Source: Tistrella mobilis
GTDB taxonomy: Bacteria > Pseudomonadota > Alphaproteobacteria > Tistrellales > Tistrellaceae
Direction: 5' to 3'
Length of the DNA: 64,000 bases
NCBI RefSeq assembly: GCF_041468085.1
Contig: NZ_CP121015.1
Location: 434,001-498,000 of the forward strand
Made by a program: the position numbers and the translations under genes
Shown here: piece after piece, positions 16,466 to 24,498 of the stretch
Layout: the number at the start of each line of letters is the position of its first letter
Position numbering within the stretch: position 1 is the first letter of the stretch
The notes under the pieces: generated by a model
Databases searched by the model: none
What the model was told of the DNA's origin: nothing
Seen by the model: the letters and a program-made list of their open reading frames with translations, nothing else

Positions 16466-17305
16466 TCACGACCACAGAACCAGGCGGCCCGAGGGCAGGC
16501 GGCCGATGAAGGAGCCGATGGAGATGCGGTCATGGCCCGGGGCGGCGCGGCCGCCGGCGATCTCGTGCGGGTTGCGGGTGTTGAAGATGACCACGTCGCC
16601 CGCAACCGCCCGGAAGGTGAAGCGCTCGGCGCCGGCCACGGTATCGGCCGGCAGGCCGTAGCTCTGCGGGATCTCGCCCGGCGCGTGGACGGGATCCCAG
16701 GGCGCGTGATGAACGGTGGTCTCGCCCCCATCCACCAGCTCCTGGGCATAGAAATTCCAGCCAAGCTGCGCATCGATCGCCGCGATGTCATAGGCGGGTG
16801 AGTTGACCGGCGCCCAGTCGGCATGCAGATCCACGCCCTCCGAGGCATGCCGGATGATGCCGGCGTAATAGCGCCCGCCGGCCTCTTCGGCGATGCCGAC
16901 CCCGGCGGGGCTCACCGCCGCCAGCCGGTCGATCAGCCGCCCGACCGCATCGAAGGCCCGGGCCTGCACCGCATCGCGCCGCGCCTCGACCGCCGTGGCA
17001 TCGCGGAAATAGTCGGATTTGGGCCGGTCCCAGCGATATTCGTACTGGGCGAGGCCGATATAGCCGATCCGCCGCTTGACGCTGTAATAGGAAAGCTCCG
17101 CTTCCGAGACCGCCTGCGCAAAGGCCGCGCATTCGGCAGGGCTCGCGAAGCCGGGGATGCGGATCGCCGGGATCTCGTCATCCAGCAGCGCGCGCAGGCT
17201 GTCCGCGGTCAACGGCGCTTCGGCGGCCGATCGCCAGCGCGGCCGGGTGGGAAGGCCGGCGCCTGTATACAGCGGCGCCGGGTGATGGGTTGCAAGCGTC
17301 GCCAC
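16466..17305 (-). CDS. 2-oxoglutarate/Fe(II)-dependent oxygenase-like protein
   Basis: A 279-aa double-stranded beta-helix protein. A probable metal triad is visible: VDLHADWAPVN (H-x-D) and the distal His in NTRNPHEIAGG, followed by the Arg of DRISIGSFIG that could bind 2-oxoglutarate. The family hydroxylates or otherwise oxidises small substrates with O2 and 2-oxoglutarate. I chose the GTG at 17305, with GGGAG eight bases upstream; a GTG at 17314 overlaps the cupin stop as GTGA and is an alternative. It is the second gene of the operon after the cupin. The substrate is unknown. Confidence 0.75.
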   Translation of the reverse strand: MATLATHHPAPLYTGAGLPTRPRWRSAAEAPLTADSLRALLDDEIPAIRIPGFASPAECAAFAQAVSEAELSYYSVKRRIGYIGLAQYEYRWDRPKSDYFRDATAVEARRDAVQARAFDAVGRLIDRLAAVSPAGVGIAEEAGGRYYAGIIRHASEGVDLHADWAPVNSPAYDIAAIDAQLGWNFYAQELVDGGETTVHHAPWDPVHAPGEIPQSYGLPADTVAGAERFTFRAVAGDVVIFNTRNPHEIAGGRAAPGHDRISIGSFIGRLPSGRLVLWS

Positions 17306-17310
17306 GGCCC

Positions 17311-17694
17311 TCACTCCCAGGTCTTGCGCGGCGGCGACTTCACCTCGACCTGAAGGCAATCCTCCAGCGCCTCGCTGTAATGCTCGACACCCACCGGATG
17401 GACCCAGGAACTGCCGGGGGTGGCAATAAATTCCTCACCGCCAATCACCAGCCGCATCTTGCCGCTGATCAGATAGGCAACGGTCTCGTGATCCATGTGC
17501 TTGTGCACCGGATCGATCAGGCCTTTCTTGCGGAACACTTCCAGAAACAGGATATGCTCCCCCACGGCCATTTTCCTGACCGTGACATGCCCCTGTTCCT
17601 CGACCCCCTCTACCCGGTTGATCACTTCCGGCACCACATCGGCCGAATTGACGTGCAGATGGCTGGTCCGCTGCATGATGCGCTGATCGTCCAC
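17311..17694 (-). CDS. Small cupin-domain protein
   Basis: A 127-aa single-domain cupin. The first cupin motif shows PVHKHMDHETVAYLISGKMR (His ligands and Glu), and the second is degenerate near SSWVHPVGVEHYSEA. Small cupins bind a divalent metal and act as isomerases, dioxygenases or sugar/organic-acid binding proteins. The start is the GTG at 17694, with AGGGAGA six bases upstream; an internal ATG at 17676 is the alternative. It is the first gene of the catabolic operon, downstream of a promoter flanked by two palindromes. Confidence 0.8.
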   Translation of the reverse strand: MDDQRIMQRTSHLHVNSADVVPEVINRVEGVEEQGHVTVRKMAVGEHILFLEVFRKKGLIDPVHKHMDHETVAYLISGKMRLVIGGEEFIATPGSSWVHPVGVEHYSEALEDCLQVEVKSPPRKTWE

Positions 17695-17746
17695 GACTCG
17701 TCTCCCTGATTGTTGCTTGTGCCCGGCCGGCTGGGGCGCGGCCGTT

Positions 17747-17809
17747 TTGTCTGGACAATTTACTGTATGCAGAGGGCGGGGGTGGGCGCAAGGGGATTTG
17801 TCCGGACAA
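17747..17809 (-). promoter_or_regulatory. Promoter with twin palindromic operators for the catabolic operon
   Basis: Two 12-bp sites, TTGTCTGGACAA (17747-17758) and the perfect palindrome TTGTCCGGACAA (17798-17809), are 51 bases apart centre to centre, about five helical turns. Between them on the minus strand lie a plausible -35 (TTGCGC, 17786-17791) and -10 (TACAGT, 17762-17767) with an 18-base spacer, so one site covers the start point and the other sits just upstream of -35. The GT...AC architecture matches FCD-type GntR operators, and the operon encodes such a regulator. Confidence 0.75.
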
Positions 17810-18202
17810 TATGAATCCTGCCAGACTCCCGACTCAGTGACACCTGGAACGCAATGATGGCCGCCGGCACGACGGCCGAAACATCGTGCTCCTCGCGGCA
17901 ATCGGCGTTACATAATATTATATATCAATAGCTTAATGAGATTCATCCGGCGAATTCATCAACCTTGATTGTCCTTGAACATCAACATTTATGACATTAT
18001 GATTGAGTTATGACAATACATTAATGTCCTATGCCATTATGGACGGCCGTGCGCCACCGCTGCCCTCCGGCATCTGACAGTCGCGGATCCTGGTGCCTTC
18101 AAACCGGTGCGCCTGACGGCGGGCTTCACGGTCCACCACGACGACATCGTCCGAAGACCCGCAGAGCAGATCCGACCCGTTCGTTGTGCAAGGAGAAGAC
18201 CT
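17810..18202 (+). promoter_or_regulatory. Long AT-rich leader/promoter region upstream of the ImmA-like/folE cassette
   Basis: This gap has no gene. About 17900-18040 is sharply AT-rich. It contains two TTATGACA direct repeats (17989-17996 and 18008-18015, 19 bases apart) and a perfect palindrome ACATTAATGT (18018-18027), suggesting a regulator-binding site. A GC-rich leader of roughly 170 bases follows before the ATG at 18203. Confidence 0.5.
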
Positions 18203-18943
18203 ATGTCGCTGGTCTCCGAGAACTTACGCCCCGCCGCCGCCCCCACCGCCGCGACCGACGATGACATCCGCGACGTCCTGGCGCTCGTCACGCCAGAGGA
18301 CTATCAGGCCGCCTGCGATCAGCTGGCCCGCATGTACGGGCTGCGATACAGCGAGGCGGCCGGGCATCCGCTCAACATCAAGACCATCATCAAGGGGCGC
18401 GATATCACCTTCGCGCAGGGCGTGTCGCTGTCGTCGCGGATGTTCATGCTTCTGCACAGCCTGGGGCACTATTTCTTCATCTGCGCGGCGAAGGACAAGA
18501 AGATCGAGCGCTATGCCTACATATACGATCTGCGCGGCGTGCAATCCGCGCTGCACTATTATGAAACCGAAGGCCAGGCCAACGGGCTCGATGCGCCGCC
18601 GGAGATGACCGACCAGAAGCGCAAGGATCGGGTGTCGTTCGAAGTCGGCGCCAATAATTTCGCGACCGACCTGCTCCGCCATATCGGCTTTGCCAAGGGC
18701 GAGAAAGTGGTGCGGACCTATGAGGCCGGGGATATCAACTACATTGTCGACGTCTCGGGCTATGGCAAGAACGCCATCGTGCCGACCGACGGCGATTATC
18801 TGCGCAAATATGTCTGCGCCGGCCTGACGATCGATCCCGACGACACCTATGACGACGGCGTCTACGATGCAACCAGCTTCCGCGTCGACGGCATCGACTG
18901 GGACTATATCGAAGACATCAAGCTGGAAATTCATTTCTTCTAG
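18203..18943 (+). CDS. ImmA/IrrE (DUF955)-like protein with degenerate zinc motif
   Basis: A 246-aa protein starting at the ATG at 18203 (AAGGAGA at good spacing; upstream in-frame starts lack it). The core resembles ImmA/IrrE metallopeptidases: H85-S-L-G-H89 where these have HExxH, followed by E147-x-x-A-N-x-F-A ([13 protein letters not shown]), the usual third-ligand helix. Ser replaces the catalytic Glu, so peptide cleavage is doubtful although metal binding could persist. The C-terminal ~90 residues (from [16 protein letters not shown]) are Tyr/Asp-rich and unassigned. It is the first gene of a three-gene cassette with folE and an MFS exporter; a role in sensing or making a pterin-derived product is speculative. 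Confidence 0.6.
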   Translation: MSLVSENLRPAAAPTAATDDDIRDVLALVTPEDYQAACDQLARMYGLRYSEAAGHPLNIKTIIKGRDITFAQGVSLSSRMFMLLHSLGHYFFICAAKDKKIERYAYIYDLRGVQSALHYYETEGQANGLDAPPEMTDQKRKDRVSFEVGANNFATDLLRHIGFAKGEKVVRTYEAGDINYIVDVSGYGKNAIVPTDGDYLRKYVCAGLTIDPDDTYDDGVYDATSFRVDGIDWDYIEDIKLEIHFF

Positions 18944-18966
18944 GATTGTGCGACGGGGGATCGACC

Positions 18967-19593
18967 ATGTTGGACGCCGTATCGGTCGCGGCCGACCTGC
19001 GACCAACCGCCGCCGAGGCGGAAGAAGCCGTGCGGACGCTGCTCCGCTGGGCAGGTGATGATCCGGACCGCGAAGGATTGCTGGGGACGCCGGACCGGGT
19101 CGTGCGCTCCTATGGCGAATTCTTCGCCGGCTATGCGATGGAGCCGCAAGACGTTCTCAGGCGAACATTCGAAGAGATTGAAGGCTACGACGAAATCGTG
19201 GCGCTGCGCGACATCCGGTTCGAAAGCCATTGCGAGCACCATATGGTGCCTGTGATGGGAACCGCCCATGTCGCGTATCTGCCCCGGACCCGGGTCGTGG
19301 GCATCTCGAAACTGGCGCGTGTCGTCGAAGGCTATGCGAAACGATTCACCATCCAGGAGAAAATGACGGCGCAGATCGCCAATGCCATCACCACGGTTCT
19401 TGAACCGCGCGGCGTTGCAGTGATCGTCGAGGGATCGCACCAGTGCATGACCACGCGCGGCGTGCACAAGCCGGGCGTCGCGATGATCACCAGCCGGATG
19501 ACCGGCGTTTTCCGGGAAGATCCCGGGGCGAGGCTGGAGCTTTTTTCGCTCCTCGGCATGCGGCCCGGTGCCGGTCCGGAGGGGGGCTGTTGA
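18967..19593 (+). CDS. folE: GTP cyclohydrolase I
   Basis: A 208-aa GTP cyclohydrolase I, which converts GTP to 7,8-dihydroneopterin triphosphate, the first step of folate and other pterin synthesis. Zinc ligands and active-site motifs are intact: [36 protein letters not shown], and [19 protein letters not shown] 18967 follows GGGGGA at good spacing; the frame upstream is not needed. It lies 23 bases after the ImmA-like gene and overlaps the likely TTG start of the transporter. The usual fol partners are absent here, so this may be a dedicated extra copy for a special metabolite. Confidence 0.92.
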   Translation: MLDAVSVAADLRPTAAEAEEAVRTLLRWAGDDPDREGLLGTPDRVVRSYGEFFAGYAMEPQDVLRRTFEEIEGYDEIVALRDIRFESHCEHHMVPVMGTAHVAYLPRTRVVGISKLARVVEGYAKRFTIQEKMTAQIANAITTVLEPRGVAVIVEGSHQCMTTRGVHKPGVAMITSRMTGVFREDPGARLELFSLLGMRPGAGPEGGC

Positions 19594-20822
19594 CGTCGAC
19601 CAGTGCCTTGAAAGGCGCCCATCAAAACCGGGACCGGCGAAGCGGGGGCCACGAAAGCGGGGAGATGGGCGCCTGGTTCGCAGTGCTGTGGGTCTGCCTG
19701 TTCATCATCGGTTCGGCGGAAGTCGTCGCCGGGCCGATGATGACCGTGATGGGCGCCCATTTCGGCGTGCCGTCCAGCCGCATCGCTCTGCTTCCCGCCG
19801 CCTATGGTCTGGTTTACGCGGCGGTCGCACTTGCCGCAGGCCCGCTCGCCGACCGCCTGGGGCGGAAACGGATGCTGACGGCCGGCCTTCTCGGTCAGGC
19901 CGTCACGCTCTCGATCCTGCCGCATTGCGGCAGCCTCACCATCGCGGTCTGGCTGTCGGGCCTGGCGGGGTGCAGCGCCGCGATCATCCAGCCCAACGCC
20001 TTGACCATCGTCGCCGACCAGGCACCGCCCGACGATATCGGCCGGTGGATCGCACGGGTCTTCGTCGGGCTGATGGCGTCTTTCGTGATCACACCGGTCG
20101 TGGCCGGCTGGATGGCGAGCGGCACAGGCTGGCAACATGCCTATCATGCCCTTGGCGCGACGGCGTTTCTCTGCGCCATCGGGGTGGTCGCCCTGTGCCC
20201 GCCGGGCAAGCGGGGGCGTCCGGCATCCTTCTTCGCCACGCATGGCGCCGCCCTGCGAACGCCAGGCGTGCGGTCCGGCCTTGCGACCAGCTTTCTGTGG
20301 CTGGGATGTGCCGCCGGCTTCGGCGCCATCGTGGCCAATGTCGCGGCCCGCAGCCTGCCGATCACGACCGCGGGGGCGGGGCTCATCGCGGCATGGTTCG
20401 GGTTTGTCGTCATCCTCGGCAATCTCAGCGGCCATGCCCTTGAACGGCGCTGGCCGGGCCGGGCGCTGCCGGCCCTTGCTGCCGCCTCGGCCATCGGCAT
20501 CGCCCTCTTCGCCCTGCCCGCGGGCTCACCCTATCTTCTGGCAGTTGCGGGAACACCCTGGGCCTTCGGCTACGGGGCCGCGGGGCCGCTTCACCACGCA
20601 CGGCTGAACCATCTCTCCGAACGGTGGCGCAGCACGATCAATTCCTATCACGCCAGCCTGCTCAATCTTGGAATCTTCGCGGTGTCGGGCCTGTATGCCG
20701 TCATGACACCGTACCTGTCGCCAGGCTGGTTCTGCGTGGTCATCGCCGGTCTCTGTTTCTCGGGAACGGTCTTCATGCCCGGCACGGGGCGCAGCCTCTC
20801 TGCCGCAAGGGCCGGGAGGTGA
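19590..20822 (+). CDS. MFS transporter, probable efflux pump
   Basis: A Major Facilitator Superfamily protein with about 12 hydrophobic segments. The loop [13 protein letters not shown] after TM2 is the canonical motif A. I prefer the TTG at 19590 (410 aa): GGAGG sits seven bases upstream and the codon overlaps the folE stop, implying coupling. The ATG at 19665 (385 aa) begins just before TM1 but its purine tract is too close. As third gene of the cassette it probably exports a product made from the folE pathway (inference). Confidence 0.85.
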   Translation: MTSTSALKGAHQNRDRRSGGHESGEMGAWFAVLWVCLFIIGSAEVVAGPMMTVMGAHFGVPSSRIALLPAAYGLVYAAVALAAGPLADRLGRKRMLTAGLLGQAVTLSILPHCGSLTIAVWLSGLAGCSAAIIQPNALTIVADQAPPDDIGRWIARVFVGLMASFVITPVVAGWMASGTGWQHAYHALGATAFLCAIGVVALCPPGKRGRPASFFATHGAALRTPGVRSGLATSFLWLGCAAGFGAIVANVAARSLPITTAGAGLIAAWFGFVVILGNLSGHALERRWPGRALPALAAASAIGIALFALPAGSPYLLAVAGTPWAFGYGAAGPLHHARLNHLSERWRSTINSYHASLLNLGIFAVSGLYAVMTPYLSPGWFCVVIAGLCFSGTVFMPGTGRSLSAARAGR

Positions 20823-20959
20823 CAACCGCATTACCCCTTCCCCCTCCCCTGATGCATACTGCCCGCCGCCACGCACAGCATCGTGAAGGGGTCCATGGTG
20901 ACGGGGTGGAAGAAGGCCGGCGCGGTCTGCGTCGGGACGGTCGGGTTCGGGCTGGCCTG
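20823..20959 (+). repeat. Direct repeat, left copy, flanking the toxin-antitoxin module
   Basis: These 137 bases match 21690-21827 with only a few mismatches and one one-base gap. The repeat covers the leader, ribosome site and first ~22 codons of an lrgA-like gene. The two copies bracket the ParDE-type module, so the arrangement arose by duplication associated with insertion, or by unequal exchange. Confidence 0.9.
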
Positions 20960-20990
20960 GCGGCCCGCACCGTCTCATCCCAGTTTATGA
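20895..20990 (+). pseudogene. Truncated duplicate of the lrgA-like gene start
   Basis: The frame begins MVTGWKKAGAVCVGTVGF, nearly identical to the intact gene at 21763, then leaves the homologous sequence after about 22 codons and stops at 31 codons inside the end of the toxin gene. It lacks all transmembrane segments but the first part of one, so it is a non-functional remnant. Confidence 0.8.
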
Positions 20991-21265
20991 CCGCCAATAC
21001 CGCGCCGCCCATGAAGCACACGCAAAATTTCCACGACGCCCGGCCTGACCCGATAGAGCACCAGATAGGATCCCGCCACCACATGGCGCACGCCAGGGCC
21101 CAGATCATCGCGGCGGCGGCCGGACAGGGGATAGATCAGGATCTGACGGAAACGGCTCTCGATCGCCTCGACGAGTGCAAAGGCGGCGCGCGGGTTATGA
21201 TCGGCGACATAGAGCGCAATGCCTTCCAGATCCGCCGCCGCCTGCGGAAGAAGCCGAAGCTTCAT
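20975..21265 (-). CDS. parE: RelE/ParE family toxin
   Basis: A 96-aa type II toxin of the RelE/ParE superfamily: MKLRLLPQAAADLEGIALYV at the N-terminus, then FRQILIYPLSGRRRDDLGPGVRHVVAGSYLVLYRV and an EILRVLHGRR end, all typical of ParE. ParE toxins inhibit gyrase; RelE relatives cleave mRNA, and sequence alone cannot separate them fully, although the ending favours ParE. The start at 21265 overlaps the antitoxin stop as ATGA. The gene ends 15 bases past the left direct repeat. Confidence 0.88.
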   Translation of the reverse strand: MKLRLLPQAAADLEGIALYVADHNPRAAFALVEAIESRFRQILIYPLSGRRRDDLGPGVRHVVAGSYLVLYRVRPGVVEILRVLHGRRGIGGHKLG

Positions 21266-21558
21266 ATGTCGTCGGGACGTCGGGATCTGTCGTCGGAAAG
21301 GCGCACGCGCAACCTCTCGCGAAGCCCCGCGAAGACCTCTTCGGCGTCGATCGACGGGCCGCTGTCGATACCGGCCTGAACCAGATCGCGCAATTCGTCG
21401 ACCGTGTAGCCCAGCAGATCGCGACGATCGTGCCATTCGCGCACGGCCTCGCCGATCACCTCGCTGGTCGAGGCGTATTGGCCCGTCTGCACTGCATCAC
21501 GGACGGCCCCTGCCATGTCTGGCGGCAGGACAACCGTCATCTTCTCGACGTCCGCCAT
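21262..21558 (-). CDS. parD: ParD/CopG-type antitoxin
   Basis: A 98-aa antitoxin with an N-terminal ribbon-helix-helix (KMTVVLPPDMAGAVRDAVQTG, then YASTSEVIGEAVREW) that should bind its own promoter, and a flexible C-terminal region (IDAEEVFAGLRERL) that would wrap the toxin. GAGG lies six bases before the ATG at 21558. It precedes and is coupled to the toxin gene, the usual order. Confidence 0.9.
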   Translation of the reverse strand: MADVEKMTVVLPPDMAGAVRDAVQTGQYASTSEVIGEAVREWHDRRDLLGYTVDELRDLVQAGIDSGPSIDAEEVFAGLRERLRVRLSDDRSRRPDDI

Positions 21559-21689
21559 AGCGCACCTCGTTCACCAATCGTTCTAAAGACTAAGCGATCC
21601 ACGCCATAGCGGCAAGGCCCCGGCCGCTTTCCAGGACAACCGGCCGATACCACCCCCGCCCCAACCGCCCCGCCCCAAGCGCCCCGCCC

Positions 21690-21827
21690 CAACCGCATTA
21701 CCCCTTCCCCCCTCCGCTGATGCATACTGCCCGCCGCCACGCACAGCATCGCGAAGGGGTCCATGGTGACGGGGTGGAAGAAGGCCGGCGCGGTCTGCGT
21801 CGGGGTGGTCGGGTTCGTTCTGGCCTG
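21690..21827 (+). repeat. Direct repeat, right copy (leader and start of the intact lrgA-like gene)
   Basis: The second copy of the duplicated segment described at 20823-20959. Here it reads into the full-length lrgA-like gene, so this is the original functional context or the restored copy. Confidence 0.9.
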
Positions 21828-22170
21828 CATGGCCGGCAGCTGGCTGTCGGCGGTGACCGGGATCGGGCTGCCGGGGCAGATTCTGGCGGTGCCGATCGTA
21901 CTGGCGGTGCTGGCCTGGCTGCCCGCGGCGCGGCGGCCGGTAGAGGCGGCGGGGGATGTTCTGCTGCCGCTGCTGGGGCTGTTCCTCATCCCGCCCGCCA
22001 CCCGGGCCCTGCAGGCGATGGTGGAAGATCCCGGGCGGCTGCCGGGGCTGCTGCTCGCCATCGGCCTGACCCTGCCGGTGACGGTGGCGGTGACGGTGGG
22101 CGTGTTCACCCGCCTGAGGCGGCAGCCGCCGATGCCGGCGGCGGAGCGCGGGGATCGGGGACATGGCTGA
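21763..22170 (+). CDS. lrgA: CidA/LrgA family membrane protein
   Basis: A 135-aa hydrophobic protein with four predicted transmembrane segments (GAVCVGVVGFVLACMAGSW; LAVPIVLAVLAWL; VLLPLLGLFLIPPA; LLLAIGLTLPVTVAVTVGVF). The LLPLLGLFLIPPA segment is characteristic of CidA/LrgA holin-like proteins, which affect murein hydrolase activity or export of small acids. It overlaps the LrgB gene by eight bases. The leader is duplicated upstream. Confidence 0.85.
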   Translation: MVTGWKKAGAVCVGVVGFVLACMAGSWLSAVTGIGLPGQILAVPIVLAVLAWLPAARRPVEAAGDVLLPLLGLFLIPPATRALQAMVEDPGRLPGLLLAIGLTLPVTVAVTVGVFTRLRRQPPMPAAERGDRGHG

Positions 22171-22897
22171 TCCGGTCACCGAGCTTCTGGCCTGGGCCGG
22201 GGCGCTGTCCTGGCAGACGCTGGCCCTGCTGGCGCTCACCTTCGCGGCCTGGGCCGCGGCGCGGCGCTTGTGGGCGGCGGCGCGAGGCTCCGCCTTTCTG
22301 ACCCCGGTGCTGACCGCGGCGGTGCTGATCACCGGCGTACTGACGGCGATCGATCTTCCGGTCGGTGACTACGGCCGCGCGACCACGCCCCTGTCGGCCG
22401 CGCTGTTGCCGGCGACCGCCGCCATGGCCGTGCCGCTCTGGCGGATGCGGGTCTATCTGCGCGCGGTCTGGCGGCCGCTGGTGGCCGGCACGATCGCCGG
22501 CGGCGCCACCTCGTTCCTCGGCATCTTCCTGATCGGCCCGCTGCTGAGCCTGCCCCTGCCCGATCAGCTGGGGCTGGGCCTGCGCGCGGTCACGGCGCCG
22601 GTCGCGATCCCGCTGGCACAAAGCCTGGGCAGCACCATGGACGTCACCATGCTCGGCATTCTGGGCAACGGGCTGTTCGGGGCGATGGCGACGCCGCTGC
22701 TGGCCCGCCTGGCGCTGACCCGTCTGGCGGGCCTGCGCGACGACGACCGCGTCACCGGCTTCACCCTTGGCCTCACCAGCCATGCGATCGGCGTGGCCCA
22801 TGCCGCCCCCCGCGGCGGCGACATGGCGGCGATGGCGGCGGCCGGCATGCTGGCGAATGCGGTCTGCACGACCCTGATGGTGATCCCGCTGCTCTGA
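22163..22897 (+). CDS. lrgB: LrgB/CidB family membrane protein
   Basis: A 244-aa polytopic protein of the LrgB/YohK family. Visible motifs include LGLRAVTAPVAIPLAQSLG and the C-terminal FTLGLTSHAIGVAHA, strongly conserved in the family. It is the partner of the upstream CidA/LrgA protein and translationally coupled to it. Roles proposed for the family are control of autolysis and transport of glycolate or pyruvate-like acids. Confidence 0.9.
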   Translation: MADPVTELLAWAGALSWQTLALLALTFAAWAAARRLWAAARGSAFLTPVLTAAVLITGVLTAIDLPVGDYGRATTPLSAALLPATAAMAVPLWRMRVYLRAVWRPLVAGTIAGGATSFLGIFLIGPLLSLPLPDQLGLGLRAVTAPVAIPLAQSLGSTMDVTMLGILGNGLFGAMATPLLARLALTRLAGLRDDDRVTGFTLGLTSHAIGVAHAAPRGGDMAAMAAAGMLANAVCTTLMVIPLL

Positions 22898-22910
22898 CGG
22901 CGGCGCGGTC

Positions 22911-23387
22911 TCAGCCCTCGACCGGAGAGGCTTCCACCGGGCAGGCCGGCCCCTCAAGGCCGATATCGGCCAGCCGCCGCTCGAAATCCTCCGCCAGATC
23001 CTGCAGCGTCACCGCAGCCAGACGGGCGCGCAAAACCGCCTCGGCCTCGGCGAGCGCACCGGCCAGCGCCGCATCCACCGCCTGTTCCACCAGGCAGTCC
23101 GGATTGTCGCGGGCAAGACCGATCGCAAAGATCTGAGGGTCGCCCACCGCCCGGTGCACATCCAGCAGGGTGATGCCGGCCAGCGGCCGCGCCAGCCGCC
23201 AGCCGCCGCCATGGCCTTTTTCCGAGCGCACATGCCCCGCCTCGCGCAGGCCCGCCATGGTGCGGCGCACCACCACCGGGTTGGTGCACAGCATGGCCGC
23301 GATGGCATCCGAGGTCATCGGGCCGTCATGGCGGTTCATGTGGATCAGCACATGCAGCATGCGTGACAGACGGCTGTCGGATCTCAT
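22911..23387 (-). CDS. Rrf2 family transcriptional regulator
   Basis: A 158-aa winged-helix regulator (MLHVLIHMNRHDGPMTSDAI, then VVVRRTMAGLREAGHVRSEK and GGGWRLARPL). Only one Cys (NPDCLVEQA) is in the region where iron-sulfur Rrf2 proteins carry three, so it resembles the cluster-free YwnA-type branch. The start is the ATG at 23387; the longer upstream frame is in the intergenic region. It is divergent from the flavoprotein at 23557 and probably controls it through the palindrome at 23518-23527. Confidence 0.85.
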   Translation of the reverse strand: MRSDSRLSRMLHVLIHMNRHDGPMTSDAIAAMLCTNPVVVRRTMAGLREAGHVRSEKGHGGGWRLARPLAGITLLDVHRAVGDPQIFAIGLARDNPDCLVEQAVDAALAGALAEAEAVLRARLAAVTLQDLAEDFERRLADIGLEGPACPVEASPVEG

Positions 23388-23490
23388 CGCTTCTGTCCGG
23401 CGTGGTGGCGGATGACGGGTGGCGGCCCCCTTTCCTACCACAGATCCCGCCGCGATACGCGTTCACGCAACGGCAGAAGCGACGTGAGCC

Positions 23491-23527
23491 TTGACGCCGG
23501 CTCATGCCACTTCTAACGTTACGTAAC
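23491..23527 (+). promoter_or_regulatory. Promoter with overlapping palindrome for the flavoprotein gene
   Basis: A -35 box TTGACG (23491-23496), a 17-base spacer and a -10 box TAACGT (23514-23519) fit a housekeeping promoter well. A perfect palindrome GTTACGTAAC (23518-23527) overlaps the -10 and start point, ideally placed for repression by the divergent Rrf2 regulator. Confidence 0.7.
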
Positions 23528-23556
23528 TTTCGGCGACAGGTGATCAGGAGAGAGTC

Positions 23557-24483
23557 ATGCGCTTCGATGCGATCGTGGCAGGCGGCGGCTTTGCCGGGCT
23601 GGCGGCGGCCATGCAGCTGGCCCGGGCACGGCGGCAGGTGGCGGTGGTGGATGCCGGCCAGCCGCGCAACCGGTTCTCCGCCGCGCTGCACGGCATGCCG
23701 GGGCAGGATGGCCGCACGCCCGCCGCCATTCTGGGCGAGGCCCGCGCCCAGCTTGCCGCCTATCCGGCCGCAACGCTGATCGGCGGGCAGGTGGCGACCG
23801 CGGCTGCCACCGGCGACGGCTTTCTGGTGCAGCTGGCCGACGGCCGCGAGATGACCGCCGCCCGGCTGATTCTGGCCCATGGCCTGACCGACCGCATGCC
23901 CGGCGCCGAGGCCGGCCGGCCACTGGCCGCAGCGCTGGCCGAACGCTGGGGCCATGGCGTGCTGCACTGCCCCTATTGCCATGGCTATGAGACGGCCGGC
24001 GGGCCGATCGGCGTGCTCGCCACCCGCCCCGACATGGTGGCCCATGCCCTGCTCTTCACCGATTGGGGGCCGACGACACTGCTGCTGGACGGCATCCCCG
24101 CCCCCGATGCCGAAACCGCCGCCCGGCTGGCCGCGGCCGGGATCACCATCGAGACGGTGCCGGTGGCCGAGCTGCTGGGCCCCGCCCCCGGCCTTGCCGG
24201 CCTGCGCCTGGCCGACGGCCGCACGCTGCCGATGACCGGCCTGTTCGTCGCCCCCGAGCCGCGGTTCACCACCCCCCTGCCCGGCATGCTGGGCTGCCGC
24301 ACCGAAACCGGCCCCACCGGCCCCTGGATCGTGACCGACGACTGGGGTCTGACCTCGGTTCCTGGCGTCTATGCCGCAGGCGACATCGCCTTTCCGATGC
24401 ACAATGCCAGCCTGGCCCTGGCCTCGGGCGTGCGGGCGGGGGTGGGCGCGCATCGGTCGCTGGTCTTCGGGGGCGGCGGGTGA
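23557..24483 (+). CDS. Thioredoxin-reductase-like NAD(P)/FAD-dependent oxidoreductase
   Basis: A 308-aa flavoprotein. The N-terminal FAD dinucleotide motif is AIVAGGGFAGLAAAMQLARA, a redox-active CxxC sits in HCPYCHGYE, and the C-terminal FAD motif reads VPGVYAAGDIAFPM. Length and order match thioredoxin-reductase-like proteins, which transfer electrons from NAD(P)H through FAD to a disulfide. No thioredoxin gene is adjacent, so the partner is unknown. Divergence from an Rrf2 regulator suggests a stress-induced role. Confidence 0.9.
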   Translation: MRFDAIVAGGGFAGLAAAMQLARARRQVAVVDAGQPRNRFSAALHGMPGQDGRTPAAILGEARAQLAAYPAATLIGGQVATAAATGDGFLVQLADGREMTAARLILAHGLTDRMPGAEAGRPLAAALAERWGHGVLHCPYCHGYETAGGPIGVLATRPDMVAHALLFTDWGPTTLLLDGIPAPDAETAARLAAAGITIETVPVAELLGPAPGLAGLRLADGRTLPMTGLFVAPEPRFTTPLPGMLGCRTETGPTGPWIVTDDWGLTSVPGVYAAGDIAFPMHNASLALASGVRAGVGAHRSLVFGGGG

Positions 24484-24498
24484 TCCACCTGCCGGGCG

